From Termitomyces sp. T153 (taxonomy: Eukaryota; Basidiomycota; Agaricomycetes; Agaricales; Lyophyllaceae): a stretch of DNA of 64,000 bases. The DNA lies in assembly GCA_018296165.2 (NCBI GenBank), contig JACKQL020000073.1:1-64000 (forward strand). Direction: 5' to 3'. Under the pieces are notes generated by a model that did no database searches, had not been told where the DNA came from, and worked only from the letters and a program-made list of their open reading frames with translations. A program made the position numbers and the translations under genes. This document shows positions 11,914 to 24,897 of this stretch, in pieces. Each line of letters begins with the position of its first letter. Position 1 is the stretch's first letter.

Positions 11914-12087
11914 TGTCAGGGTTTGCAATGCAGCACAATAATTAGCACTAGAAAACAAGATGTATTGTAGTTCATATACATAATGGTATACTGTAACATA
12001 CCTATAAAATGAGATGAACAAGACTAACGAGCTATGTCTACTACTGACTATGAATATGTGAAGGGAAGGTCACATGCTGTTGCAACA
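11914..12087 (-). repeat. candidate 3' LTR of gypsy B, about 174 bp
   Basis: If the solo LTR at 12090-12530 and one target copy are set aside, gypsy B's purine-rich tract GGTGGGGGGCAGG runs directly into TGTTGCAACAGCATGTGACC on the minus strand, a normal LTR start. A CA end is possible at 11914 (CCCTGACA). A TATA-like TTTTATAGG lies inside. The partner 5' LTR is not in the window, so the outer end is a guess. Confidence 0.35.
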
Positions 12088-12089
12088 CC

Positions 12090-12530
12090 TGTCAGAGGAC
12101 ATCTCACTTGTTTCCCCTTCTCCTTCTCCAGTTCTTGTCAGATTTGCTCCATTATAGTTTTCCTTTATTCTCCTTCCTTTTCCCTATCTATTGGTCCTAG
12201 TTTCAGCCCTCAGACTGCACTGGTTCTCTGTCAATAATTCAGACAAGTGTGGCCCCTTTGACACTGCCACTGGCTTATGTAACTGCTGATCAATTGCTGA
12301 CACATCACTTGTGTCTTTTTTCTTTGTCATACTGTATAGTTGTTTCTCATGCTTCTGAAGCCTCTGAAGCATCACACCTGGCCTAGGGAATCCCCAGACT
12401 TGTTCTCTTTGGATTTTCCTTTGCCAGGTGAGTAATTTTCTCAGTAGACACTGTACAGTACTGAATAGACTTTGGATTTCCCTTTGCCAGCTGTGTGATT
12501 GAGCCACAGCCTCCAGAGGTTGTCCTTACA
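12090..12530 (+). repeat. solo LTR, gypsy A family, 441 bp
   Basis: It starts TGTCAGAGGACATC and ends GGTTGTCCTTACA. It shares with gypsy A's LTR the conserved AGACTTGTTCTCTTTGGAT block and the TTTGCCAGCTGTGTGA block. Flanking five bases are ACACC (12085-12089) and ATACC (12531-12535), a target duplication with one C/T difference. It sits at the inner edge of gypsy B's 3' LTR and is not B's own LTR: its orientation relative to B's pol is opposite to that in gypsy A. Confidence 0.7.
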
Positions 12531-12535
12531 ATACC

Positions 12536-15500
12536 TGCCCCCCACCTATAAAGTAGGTGCAGAGAAAAAAAAGGCCTTGATCTGGGTGCCTATCTGGGCA
12601 CCTATCCAGCATTAGCATGCTTTCTGCCATGTCAGCTCTTCTCACACATCCTCTTGTTCTCCTGAAACTCCTATATCACCTCAAGCACATGAGGTAAGTC
12701 ATACTCCTTCAACCACTCATCCTTGCTTTTATTGTATCCCTTCCAATGCACCAAGAACTCTGCAATCCTACCTTGCATCCTTCTCTTGTGCAAAATTTGC
12801 TTAATCTCAACCTCTTCACCTGTCTCCATCTGCACCAGCAATTGTGGTTCCTGCCCATGTCCCAGGATCATATCTTTGCATGCAGGCACTAAGCACAACA
12901 CATAAAACACATCATGTATGGACCAACTGTCAGGTAGGGCAAGCCAGTAAGTAGTGATCAAAACCTTCTGTGTTACTTCAAAGAAGCTAAACCTCTTGAA
13001 GTTGAGTTTGTGGCTAGGCCAATTCAAGTGCAGGTCTGCCCTCTCCAGGTACACCCTGTCCTCTACAATATAATCTAGCACCTTGTCCACTCAAGCATCA
13101 TAGAACCACTTCATCCTCACTGCTGCCAACTTCAACAAACCCTTCAACTCACCCTCCACCTCACAGATTTTGTCCAGGCACATGTTTGCCTTTGGAACTA
13201 ACTGTGAATTTATGGGGTTGACAGATAATGTTGGGTTGTAGGCATATTCCATATAGAAAGGAGACATTCCAATTGTGGAGTCCATGTAGTTGTTATATGC
13301 AAACTTGGCAAACAGCAGCCAATTGACCCAATCATCCTGGTACTAGTTCACAAACTTCTGCAAGTACACTTTTAACTCCTGATTCACTCTTTCAGTCTGC
13401 CCATTGGATTGTGGGTGGTGCACCATGAACAAAGTGGGCTGAATACCCAAGTGCTCCTACATTCATTATATGTACCACACCACAAACTAGGGCCCCTAAT
13501 CCAAGATCACCTTCTTTGGCATGCCATGCAAGCACCACACCCTCTCCATGAATATATTGCACATTGCCACCACATTGTCCATTGAATGCACACCCAAGAA
13601 ATGCACCCTCTTGGTTGACCTGTCTATCATGACCTGAATTGCATTGTAACCACAGGACACAGAGAGCAAGCCAATGTAGTTGGTTGACACATGCTGCCAA
13701 GGGCCATCTGGAACATTGAGTGGTTGGAGGAGCCTGTAGGGCTTCTGTCAACAGGGCTTAACATGCTGGCAAGTCTTGCACCTATCCATGTACCATTGCA
13801 TGAACTCTGACATCCTGGGCCAGTAGTGGCCACTAGCACCAACATATTTGCATGGCTGGGGTGCTCCACAGGTATGGAGTTGTAGTACAACTGTAGAACC
13901 ATCTGCTTCATCTTGTTGTTGTCAGGAACATAACTCAAGTCATGAAAACAGACCAGCCCACCATCAACCAAAAACTCCTTCAAGCATCTTTGCACCAGGG
14001 CCAGTGAGTTGGCCAGAGTCCACAGAGAGGCCAGTTTGGAATTCTTGGGCAAGGCCACACAGATGTGTTTGAGGATGCTACCATCCACCAGAATCAACTT
14101 TGCCACCACTACACATGCCACCACTTTGGACTCTCCACACCTTGCCACTGCCACTGCCACTCCTATCTTTGCCACATGCTCCTCTATCAACCACTCTCTC
14201 CCCCACATGTCCTTCTCCTCTGGCAAATCCTCATGATTGGGGCAACATGACAGCCCATCTAGCTCCATACTCAGCTAACCTGGCCTATAATGGATGATAA
14301 AAACAAAATAGTTTTAAAAAAAACAAATTTCACCTTGCCTGCCATCACTTCAAGTCACATGCTGTCATAAAATACTCCAGATTATGGTGATCTGAGAAGA
14401 CCTCAATTGCAAATAAGTTGCCTTCCAAATATGGCCATCACACTTCAAACAGCAACTCTTTGTCATGCACATCATAGTTGCATTCTGCTGGTGCCATCAC
14501 CTTAGCAAAGAATGCTATTGGCTTCCACTCCCCATCCTGCACCTTCTGAGACAGCACCATCCCCACTGCAAAGTCAGACACATCAGTCTCCACATGGAAC
14601 AGAGCCTCTGGAGGACTAGTGTTTGAGTGAACACCATCTTCAGCTCATCAAATGCTCTCTGCTCCACCTCTTCCCACTGCCACTCCACATCTTTCCCCTG
14701 CAAACACCTTAATATGATTCCCACATAGTCTTTCATGAACTAATGATAGAAATTATAGAAGCTGAGGAACTGGTTCACATGGCACAGGTTGTGTGGAACA
14801 GGCCATTCAGTGACTCCACTAACCTTAACCAGATCCATTGCCACACAGCCTGGCAATATCTTCAGACCCAGGTTGTCCACCTCTGTCATTCAGAAATGGC
14901 ATTTCTCAGGCTTGAGAAATGGGTCAGCCTCACAAAGTCATCTGAACACCTTGCAAACATGATTGTCATTCTATGTTGGGTCCTCTGAAAAGATAACTAT
15001 ATTGTCCAAGTACAACACCATGTACACATTGACCAAGTTATGAAACAGTTTGTTCAGCATCCATTGAAATGCCACAGGTGCATTGCATAGGCTGAACTGC
15101 ATCACAAGGAACTTGAACTAGCCATACCATGTCCTAAACAATGTCTTCCACTCATCCTCATCCAACACCCACATGTTAAAGTATCCCCACCTCATATCCA
15201 ATGTTATGAAGACCCATGCAGCCTTAAGCCTGTCTAAGAGCTCATTTGTCAAAGGAATTGGGTAGGCATCCAGCTTTGTGGCCACATTGAGTGTCTAGAA
15301 GTCCACCACCAGTCTCAATGAGCCATCTTTCTTCTTCATGAAAAACACTGGGGCACTATATGGAGCACTAGACTGTCAGATATAGCCCTTTGCCAAGTTG
15401 TTGTTGATGAACTCTCTCATTGTGTGCAGCTCTGCCAGTGCCAGCTGGTACAACTTGGCCAGTAGTGGTACCTCCATGCCCTCTATCAGGTCAATGCCAA

Positions 15501-17157
15501 GGTCCTGCTTTCTGTGTGCCAGCAGTTCTTGTCAAAAACATTGAGAAACTCATGAAACTGCACAAATACCATTTCTTCCACTGACTGCACCTCTTTTGCT
15601 GACTTGCAAGTTGTGTTCTCTGCCAAGACCTGTGACACACTATGCCCTACCACCCTGCAACCATCTACTGGCACCAACTGTGGGCCCACAACCCCCCACC
15701 TTGACTCCATGTCCTACCATTGCTCAAAAAATGCACCACCACCACTAGCCTCCACCCCACCCTCCATACACTCAATCACCTCTGCTATGCATGCCCTCAA
15801 CTTGCCATGCTGCTTGTGCTGAAAGCACATGACTCTAATATGTGCCCACTTCAGCCCATGAAAATTTTCTGCTAGGAGCAACTGCAGTGGGCATGACTCT
15901 GCAAACATGCTGCATGTCACCTTCCAACCAAAGACATGCACTGTGCAGCAGCAGCCTGCCCACAACACTGGGGCCAACAACTTCAACCTCTCTCTTACAA
16001 CCACCTTATCTTGCTTTCTTCATGCTTCCCCAGAGCTCAGCAGCCCTGCATGTTTGTCAACCACAGTAACATGCTGATCACTCACCAGACATAACTCCCA
16101 ACAAAAGGTGGATGAGAAATCCACTGTGGACCTCTCCCAGTTGATTACAGGATCATGCTGTCAAAGCCAGCTGACACCCAGGATCATGTTTTCATTCCCA
16201 TTGTCTACCACATCCAACACTAGCATCTCTGCATGGTCATCCACCACCACCTCCAGGTGCACCTCCTCCATAATGAGTCCTGACTTAACCTCAGAATTAT
16301 TGATAGTCCACAAGTGCATGGGGTGTTGTTTGCTGACTGTAAGTATGGCCTGCTCCTTCACAAAGCATAGATTGACAAAACAGCAGCTCCATCACTGGCA
16401 ATTCCAAGGCTAAATGGGTTGAACATAGTTTCCTCATGTGGATCACTGCCCCTCACCATGCATAGCATCTACCCCCCTTCACTTGCACACTTGCTTTGTC
16501 AGGCCCATGTAAAACAGTCCTATTATCCAGAATGAGTACATAGAACTGATTGGCTGTGCCCATTACAGTGATATAGGGCAACTCTATACAAAACCTGGCT
16601 TGAGCTCTGCCTCCTTCTTTCCTTCCACTGCCTCCCTAATTGCTGCCCTGATCAACTCCATCCATGCTGGGCACTCCACAACCAAGTGCCCCATCTTCCC
16701 ACACTTGAAGCATTTCCATGCAGAAACCCCTTGAGCCAAGTTGACATCCATTGCATTCAGATCTGCAGGTGCAGATGGTGGTGCTAAGCATGCCACAACT
16801 TTGGCTGTGAAGACAGACACTGGGGTGGGTGCTGGCTTCACACTGGTATGCCAGCCCCTTTCCTTTTCACAGCAATGTTGGCCAATTTGCTTTTCCTGCA
16901 CATAGCAGGATACCCCTCGCCTCTTCCACCATCTTGTAGTTGGTGTTGATGAGCTCCTCCATTGCTGCCAGATTCAAGCCCTTCCAGAAGCAATCCTTTA
17001 TGTACTTGCTGTGCACATCTGCTTGCCCCAACTTGCCTTTGAGCTCAAAGAATTATGTGCAGTAATCTATAATGTCCTTTGAACTCTGTTGTAGCTATCC
17101 AATACATGTCAGCATGTCCTGCACTAGGTCATGCATGCAGAAGGTGTTGCAATCTGA
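12536..17157 (-). pseudogene. Ty3/gypsy chromovirus-like gag-pol relic (gypsy B)
   Basis: Coding runs right to left. Gag: capsid remnant (about 16900-17150) and zinc knuckle CFKCGKMGHLVVECP (about 16700). Protease remnant: 16161-16361. Reverse transcriptase: about 15450-14700, including SAPVFFMKKKDGSLRLVVDF and VLYLDNIVIFS, where the usual YxDD reads YLDN (15001-15012). RNase H follows. Integrase: RCKTCQHVKP zinc region (about 13770), VSTNYIGLLSVS (first Asp appears as Asn) and NGQTERVNQELK (about 13370-13410). The C-terminal chromodomain has GRIAEFLVHWKGYNKSKDEW (12680-12770). Stops are frequent. The 5' end is cut by copia-1 at about 17157. A purine-rich tract before the 3' LTR lies at 12536-12553. 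Confidence 0.85.
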
Positions 17158-17476
17158 TGTCAGGGACACTGCAAGTGACGACATCAGGGAAGTGGAACAA
17201 AGCCAGGTACTGCACTAGGGCCAATGCATTACACAAAGGACAAAGAGAAGGACAATACATATATATACCTCAGACACTGTTCAGCACCCTCAGTTGATTG
17301 CACATAGAGACTGGGGGTGAGTTTACCATCTTACACACACTATTGACACTTTACTTAAAGTACTAGTAGACTTACATTGTGCTACGCATAGGTACCAAAT
17401 GGGTTGATTGCACATAGAGACTGAGGACTTACATTGTGCTACATATAGGTGCTTATACAGAGATCACCTTCTAACA
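17158..17476 (+). repeat. 5' LTR of Ty1/copia element 1 (copia-1)
   Basis: It starts TGTCAGGGACACTGC inside gypsy B's gag and ends CTAACA, followed at once by GGTTATGGG, the copia-type primer-binding site made from the anticodon half of initiator tRNA-Met. A TATATATA lies near 17260. The segment GTTGATTGCACATAGAGACTG occurs twice, at about 17292 and 17402. No 3' LTR remains in the window. Confidence 0.6.
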
Positions 17477-19214
17477 GGTTATGGGTTATTGCTGCCTCAA
17501 ACTCTGAAGAATATCATCTACCTAAAACTTGCAAGCATTACCACTTATTTTCTATTGCCAGGCCAAGTGCCTGATCTTGATTGCTACACTATCTATGTGA
17601 CTTGAGCATACCACTAGATTCCCTTTGTCCTCTGACCAAGCCTCCTTACAATGGTGCTGAGCAGCAAAACCAGCCCAGGACCTGTTGAGGAACTAACTGT
17701 GGTGAGGAGGGCCAAGATGTGTTTGGTCAATAACTCTGCTAACCCACTCATCATGCCTGTCAGTGAGATGATGTCATCTTAGTCTGCCCATATCCTCAAC
17801 AAGGATGATGGAAAGTACATAGAATGGGTGTTCTCTATCAAGCTCAAATTCTCTATGGTCTAACTATGGGATTATGTATTTGACATGCCACTTGCTTCCA
17901 ATGCAACCTATGAACCTTGGGCTTACTGCAAATGGGTCACAAACAAGTGCCAGGCATGCTCTTTCTTGATGAAGGCTATATCCCTCTCAGAACAGAAGCT
18001 GTGTGCTGAGGAGGATCCTGTTGCACTGTGGAAATACCTAAAAGAGCACCATGGTGGTGCTGTTTCTGTGAGGCAGGTTTGCCTCCTTCAGAAAGCCCTG
18101 ACCATGAAGTGCTCACTGATGGAGCCCCTTACTAAAACTATTGACTGCATCTTTGAGAAGATCAACTGTACCTTTGATGCAGTAGAGGTCACCAAGGATC
18201 TCTATAAGTCCATTGCAGTATTCTCAGCCCTATCAGATAAATCCTTCACACACATTAGATTTATTATCTCTCAAGATCTTGGGCAGGCTAGAGACACAAC
18301 CAAGTACAGACCAATAGAAAACAGGTGTTTCCTTGATGGAGAACAGACACTTCTCAATGCTGATAAGTCCACAGCTGTGCCTGATGACTTGACACTCATG
18401 GTGTTTGCAGCAAAACCTTTCAGATGGAGTGACCTGACATGCTCCTTGTGCAAGGCCTGTAAACATACTGCATAGATCTATATAGGGCATCTAGCTCCAT
18501 GGTGTATCTTTGAGGGTGACACAATGGAAGAAAAGACCCTGGAGGAATCAAAGAAGGCAAGACTGGCATATGACAAGACCCAAGGAAGGAGAAAGATAAG
18601 AGAAAGACCTCAAAGGTCACCCTCATGCCAGCCAGAGGCAGTGCATTCACAATAGAAGGCAACTTGGATGCCATCACTGCTTATCTTGCCATACAGATAG
18701 AAACCAATAATACACTATGCACAGAGCTTGCAGGCTTAGCATCAGATGCACTCCCCACCACCAATGCCTTGACCAATGTCAAGGGCCTTGAGTTTGATGC
18801 ATGAATCATGCCTGAGAAGGAACTAAAAGCCAGTGTTGACTGAAACAAAAATACCAAGCCTGATTCCAAACTAGTCCTATCCTGAAAAACCAAATAACAA
18901 ACCCATTCTTTCTAGACTCAGGTGCCACAGTTCACATTTCCCCCAATCTCCACAACTTCATGACCATCAACTCCATTGCTGAAAGCCCTATCCATAGTGT
19001 TGGGAGCTTGTCTATTGCTGCCACAGATGTCAGCACTATATTCCTCAATATAGCAGATAGTACATACTTAAAGCTCAAGAATGTGCTTCACATCTCCAAG
19101 TCCACAGTGCACTTACTATCTGTGAGCAAGCTGGCACACAACAATAGAATTGAGTCAAAATTTAACAACATTGGAGCCATCCTCTCCAAAATAAACAATG
19201 GAAAGCTTGTTACC
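17477..19214 (+). pseudogene. copia-1 gag and protease region
   Basis: After the primer-binding site, gag begins near 17651 (MVLSSKTSPGP) with one stop near 17780. It is open through 17885-18475 (YEPWAYCKWVTNKCQACSFL, LWKYLKEHHGGAVSVRQVCL; a UBN2/copia gag fold) and ends in a degraded zinc knuckle (CSLCKACKHT). The protease region follows near 18910-19000 with FLDSGATVHISPN, then LHISKSTVHLLSVSKL (open 18960-19250, which runs into the gypsy A LTR). The frame is cut at 19214 by gypsy A and resumes at 25248. Confidence 0.8.
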
Positions 19215-19564
19215 TGTCAGGAAACTTCCATTTCCAACCTCTGTGACTAGTTCCAGCACCTCCACAGCTTGTTCAATGCCTCCATGGCTCTTTCTGGGAC
19301 TGTAGAGTTCTCTGTATTACCTCAGCAACCATTGCTCTAGGGTTAGGAGTAACTCTGGTCATCTGTACAGTAGTTCCCATGCCTCTGCCACCCACTGATG
19401 CACTGTGCCAAGCACTAGAGATCCTTAGACTTGTTCTCTTTGGATTCCCCTCTGCTAGGTGATTAGTTACTGATTTGTATTGTCATCTACTCTGCTAATA
19501 TACTTTGGATTTTCCTCTGCTAGCTGTGTGACTCTGATCTGCCACCCCGGAGGTTGCCCTTACA
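19215..19564 (+). repeat. 5' LTR of gypsy A, 350 bp
   Basis: It is TGTCAGGAAACTTCC...GGTTGCCCTTACA and has the same length as the 3' LTR at 24898-25247 with few differences, mostly transitions. The upstream flank TTACC (19210-19214) and the downstream flank of the 3' LTR, TCACC (25248-25252), form a 5-bp target duplication with one T/C change. Confidence 0.9.
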
Positions 19565-19566
19565 GC

Positions 19567-19577
19567 AGAACAAGTCT
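19567..19577 (+). other. putative self-priming primer-binding site of gypsy A
   Basis: AGAACAAGTCT, two bases after the 5' LTR, is an exact 11-base reverse complement of AGACTTGTTCT inside the same LTR (19427-19437). No tRNA-type primer site is visible. Tf1 of fission yeast primes reverse transcription from the folded-back 5' end of its own RNA with an 11-base duplex, and this layout matches that scheme. If so, the transcript should start at about 19427. Confidence 0.55.
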
Positions 19578-22500
19578 CCTAAGACTGGCCTGGAAGCCCT
19601 GCATAGCTGCAAGGAATCTTTGAGCTGCTATCTGTCACATCTCTGCTAGGATTAAGCACCACAGAGTTCTATGTCTCAGCTTGCCAACCCAGACACACTC
19701 TCAGAGGCTCCAGCTCCACAGGACAAAGCCTGGACTCACCTGCTCCACCTAGAGACCCAGGTGCAATTAACACAATCATCTCTCACCCACTATATGACCA
19801 AACTCTCTGCCCTCCATCAGACAACAGATCTTATCTTCCAATCCCTCCAGGCGCTGCTAGAACACCTAAGCCCTAACTCTGCCCCTCCTGTGGTGGTAGA
19901 ACCAGTTCCACCTGCCACAGCACCTACTCCAGTGGCTCCAGTAACTCTACAGCCACAGATCCCTTGTCCAGTGCTGCCAGACACATACAATGGCACCCAA
20001 TCTGGCATAGAGTGATTTTTACAGTCCTGCCTCACCTACATCCACCTCAGCAGGGACACTTTTGACTCTGACACATTGAAAATAGCCTGAGTGCTGTCAT
20101 ACATGAAGACTAGATGTGCCTCCACCTATGTGCTGTGAGTTTTCTGCCATCCCAGAGGTGTGGGGAGCTTCCTGGACTGGGCTGCCTTTGAGAAGGACTT
20201 TTGTGTTGAGTTTTTCCTGTTAGACCCTGCCAAGATGGTGGCACTGATGCTGCATAACAGAGAGTAGTATGGACAAGGAAAGCATACATTGGATAAGTAC
20301 ATTGACTCATTCTGAGCCCTGGTCGAACAGGCCACCTACTCTGACAGCCTCCAACTATGCCTCACCTTCTGAGATAGCTTGCACCCCACCTTGGTGGAAT
20401 GCATTGACAATCTGGCAGAGGGTTGCCCTGATAATGAAAAGATTGTGTCATAGTACAAGGTGGCCTTGGACCAATGGCAACTCATGGAGATATAAAGGGA
20501 GCTCAACTGCTCCCATTCTATAATGTGCTCTGCTCTGGTCAGCAACCTCCACCACCCCATGCCTACTCACACAGTGCTGGCCCTCACTCCAGCTGCCTCC
20601 ACAGCATGTCCCCTAACACTGGAGATCCCCATGGATGTGGATGTGGCCCAACAACTCTGCACAGCCCTGCTGTTGTGCTAGAGATGCAAGAAGCCTAGGC
20701 ACTTTATACGGCACTGTCTCCTGGGCCTGGAAGTATGCTACCTCTCCACAGCAGAGCAGGAAGAGCTCCTCCTGCAGCTCTTGGCTGCAAAAGATGCTGC
20801 TAAAGCTCTATTGCTGGATGAGCTCATGCTAGAGTTGACCTGGAGGAAGCCAGCATGTGCACCTCACCCCTGGAGCTGGAGGAGGATTTTGAGTCAAGTA
20901 ATGGATAAGATGTATGCCTCCATTGCTAGGTGCTAATAGGTTCTCTTGTCTGTCAATAGAAAATGAAACTGCCTTTTTCAATGCCCTTCATTCTGAGATA
21001 AAAGAACCTTGAAGCCCCCTTCCAGATGTACAAACACTAACTCTGGAGCCCCCACCAAGCTCTTCAACACCTCCAAAGGTCTGACAGCATAGCCCCACTT
21101 GGGTGTGTCAAATGCCCTGACAGTATGTGATGGCCTCTAGCTTGTCCACCCATTCCCTGTGCCTCAATGTGGAGATCAAGATGACAGACACCCAGCAAAA
21201 CCATGGAGTCACAGCTCTCCTGGACCACAGAGCAATGGGACTTTTCCTGGACTTGGAGTTTGTCAAACACCATGGCCTGACCATGCAGCTCCTTCCCAAG
21301 CCTATTCCTGTCTACAACATTAATGGAATGCCCAACAAAGCCAGTACAATTAGCTCCATGGTCAACCTGGTTCTCTGCTATTGGAATCACACAGAGTGCA
21401 CCATATTTGCCATCATTAGCTTGGGAAGGCAAGACATGATCCTTGGGTTCACATGGCTCTGAGAGCATAATCCCCAAGGTCAATTAAACCAAAGGAGAGG
21501 TGACCATGAGTAGATGCTCTAAGAAGTGCTCTGCCTGCACCATGGAGGACAGAGCAGAGCATCAGATCTAAGTTTGAGAGCACACAGCCATCTGAGCATA
21601 TCATGCTGGCCCTCTCCCCTTCACTGATCTAGACCTCCTGGACCCCCTGCCTCTGGCATTCTCTTATAGAGAGGCCCTCTACAAGGATGATCGGAGCAGG
21701 AGTGGAGCCCCAGAGGAGCATGGAGGGGAGTTTAGTGGTATATGTAAGCCAGAGCTCCCAGACAAAGTGATAGAGGCAGGAGATTGAATCTATATTACCA
21801 CTGTCTACCCGCAGCCCTCCATTGCAGAGATCAGGGCTAGACAGACTACATCCCAGAGGCTGGCCCAGACCTTTGCTGCCAATGCCATGCCTCAAAAGTT
21901 CTGGGATATAGTACTCTCCTACCTGCATGCATTTGAAGATGTATTCTCCAAAGCCTTCTTGAACTTGCTTCCAGAGTGCAAGAGGTGAGACCATGCCATC
22001 AAACTGCTGCCCAACTCTGCACCCTCCAGCTGTAAGGTCTACCCCCTCATGCCCAGGGAGCAGGACAAGCTCAATGCATTCCTACAGGAGAACTTGGACT
22101 CCAGTCATATCTATCTGTCCAAGTCTCCAATGGCTTCTTTGGTCTTCTTCATCAAAAAGAAGAATGGCTTCCTCTGACTGGTATAGGACTATTGAGTACT
22201 CAATGCCATGACAGTGAGGAACCATTACCCCCTCCTCCTCATCTCTGAGCTCATCAACAACCTCTGGGGCATGCAATACTTCACTAAACTAGACATCTAG
22301 TGGAGTTACAACAATGTGTACATTCAGGAAGAAGACAAGTGGAAGGCAGCCTTCTGGACCTCTTTGGTCTCACCAACAGCCCAGCCACCTTCCAAACTAT
22401 GATGAACAACATCTTCTAGAACCTCATTGCAGAGGATATAGTGTGCATGTACCTCAATGACATCCTCATCTACACCAAAATGCTAAAGGAACACCATCAG

Positions 22501-24897
22501 ATCACTTGTCTTGTCCTGGAACACCTCCACTAGCACCAGCTCTACCTCAAGCCAGAGAAGTGTGAGTTTGAACAAACCCAGATTGAGTACCTTGGCCTGA
22601 TCATCTCCTATGGAGCAGTGGAGATGGACCTGGTGAAGGTAGCAGGTGTGGCAGAGTGGCCAGAGCTCCAAAATAAGAAGGAGGTACAGGCATTCCTTGG
22701 TTTTGCAAACTTTTACTGGAGATTCATCCAGAACTTTTCACACCATGCCCACCTGCTGTTCAACCTCATGGAAAAGGATGTTATGTGGAACTGGAGACCT
22801 TCAGAGCAGATGGCCTTTGATACTCTCAAGCATGCCATGACCTCTGGGCCTGTCCTTCTATTCCCAGATGACAACTCTCCCTTCTGCATAGAGGCTGACA
22901 GCTCTGACTTTGCCACTGGGGTGGTGCTCTCACAGCAATCTTCAGAGGACAGGAAGTAGCATCTGGTGGCCTTTTACTCCAAAAGCCTGAATGCAGTGGA
23001 ACAGAACTATGAGATCCATGATAAAGAGATGCTGGCCATCATCTGGTTGTTTGAGGAGTGGCACCACTTCCTAGAGAGTGCATGGCACAAGTTTAAGGTC
23101 TGGACAGATCACAAGAACTTTGAATACTTTCAGATGGCCAAGAAGCTCAATTGCCAGCAGGCCTGATGGTCCCTCTACCTTATCAACTTTGACTTCTCCT
23201 TGTACCACAAGCCTGGCCAGAGCATGGGAAAACCAGACACTCTGTCTTAGAGAGTGGACCATGAAATGGGAGAAAGGAATAACAGTAACATTGTGCTCCT
23301 CCACCCTGAATTGTTTGTGATCCAAACTATAGAGGGCCTTGCCATCAGCAAAGCAGAGGTGAACATTCTCTGGAACATATGATAGAGTAATAGGGATGGT
23401 CAACAGAAGGAGCTTGTGGCACAGGCCACTCAAATGCTGAAGTTGGGGCATACTATTGGTGTTAAGGCAGTCCACGCTGACAAATGGGCCCTCTGAGATG
23501 GAATCCTGACCTTCTGAGACCATATCTATGTTCCCAACATTACAGAGCTCTGTCAGAGAATTGTGGAGCAACACTACAACTCCTGCATTGCAGGGCACCC
23601 CAGGTAGTGTAAGACACTGGAGTTAGTATTGCAGAACTACTAGTGGCCCCTGATGTCCTGGTACATTGGATCCTATACTAGTACCTGTGATCTCTGCCTC
23701 TGGACCAAGCTTCAGCACCAACTCCCCTATAGATAGTTACACCTGCTACTGGTGCCTATGGAATGGTAGAGTATAGCATCCATAAACTTCATCATAGAGC
23801 TCCCTGACACTTATGGTAATGATGTGATCATGGTGGTGGTGGACCTGTATGGCAAGAGAGTGCACTTCATTCTGACCCACACCATCTGCTCTGCCATAGG
23901 TGCCATGAACCTGTACTAGAGGAATGTCTGGAAGCTTCATGGCCTCTCTAATGCCTACATCTCAGTTTGGGGACTGCAATTTGTGGCAGAGTTCACCTAG
24001 GAGCTCTACCAACTGCTCAGAGTAAAGCTCCACACTATCACTGCCTACCACCCACAGTCTATGGCTAGATGGAGCACATAAACCAGGAGCTGGAACAGTA
24101 TCTCTGCCTCTTCTGCAATAAGTGCCAAGATGACTGGGACAAACTCCTCCCTGATGCCAAATTCCAGTACAACAACCATGTTCATGCATTCACCCAGTTT
24201 TCCCCATTCTTCCTTGACACTAGACAGCACCTGTGCATGGGTTTTAAACCCTGGGCCTGACCCTCAGAGAATGAGGCAGTAAATAAATTTGTGGACCAGA
24301 TGAAGAGGTCACAGGAGGAGGCCTGAGCTGTGCTGGCAAAAGCAAAAGATGACATGGCACAATACTATGACTGTAGGAGGACCCCAGAGTGCAGATATCA
24401 GCCCAGAGATTGAGTCTACCTGGATGCCTCTGACATTACAACCATCTGATCCTCAAAAAAGCTGTCACACTGCCAATTAGGGCTATTCACCAACTCCAAC
24501 TCTCCATGAGGATGTGCCAGCTTCATCTGGTGTTCAATGTGGTCAAACTAACCCTGGCCCCTAAAGATCCTATCCTGGAGTGACGTCTGCCACCTCTGCT
24601 ACCCCCCATAGTAGTTAATGATAACAAAGAGTATGAAGTGGAAGAAATCCTAGACAGCTGTTTATTCTGGAGATGACTACAGTACAAGGTGAAGTAGAAA
24701 GGCTACAGAATCAAGGATATTTCCTGGGAGCCATAGAAGAATGTACATGCCCCTGGACTTGTCAAGGAGTTCTACCAGAGACATCCAGATGCCCTGCATG
24801 CCATATGAGGAATCTACCCTATCTTGCCAGCAGACCAAGCAATCAGGGACTTCTTCTACCCTGCATGTCAAGATACTGCATGCTAGAGGAGGGGTGA
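19578..24897 (+). pseudogene. Ty3/gypsy gag-pol relic (gypsy A)
   Basis: Gag begins near 19671 (open to 20015; proline-rich, then capsid) with a zinc knuckle remnant RCKKPRHFIRHC near 20685. Protease: 21127-21462, with the active site degraded to LLDHRAMG and the downstream DMILGFTWL kept. Reverse transcriptase: about 22000-22600; the YxDD box reads YLND (22450-22461), losing an Asp. RNase H: open 22618-22959 and 22966-23166 (EVQAFLGFANFYWRFI, EADSSDFATGVVLS, YEIHDKEMLAIIW). Integrase follows to about 24250, with a HHCC remnant (HYNSCIAGHP) and the YGNDVIMVVVDLYGKRVHF core. Many stops and a frameshift near 22360 make it inactive. A purine-rich tract AGAGGAGGGGTGA (24885-24897) directly precedes the 3' LTR. 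Confidence 0.9.

Noticed and set aside
12090..17157. Idea that gypsy B uses an inverted version of gypsy A's LTR
   Set aside because: The LTR has its own target duplication, and the B polypurine tract continues into a different TG start when the solo LTR is removed.
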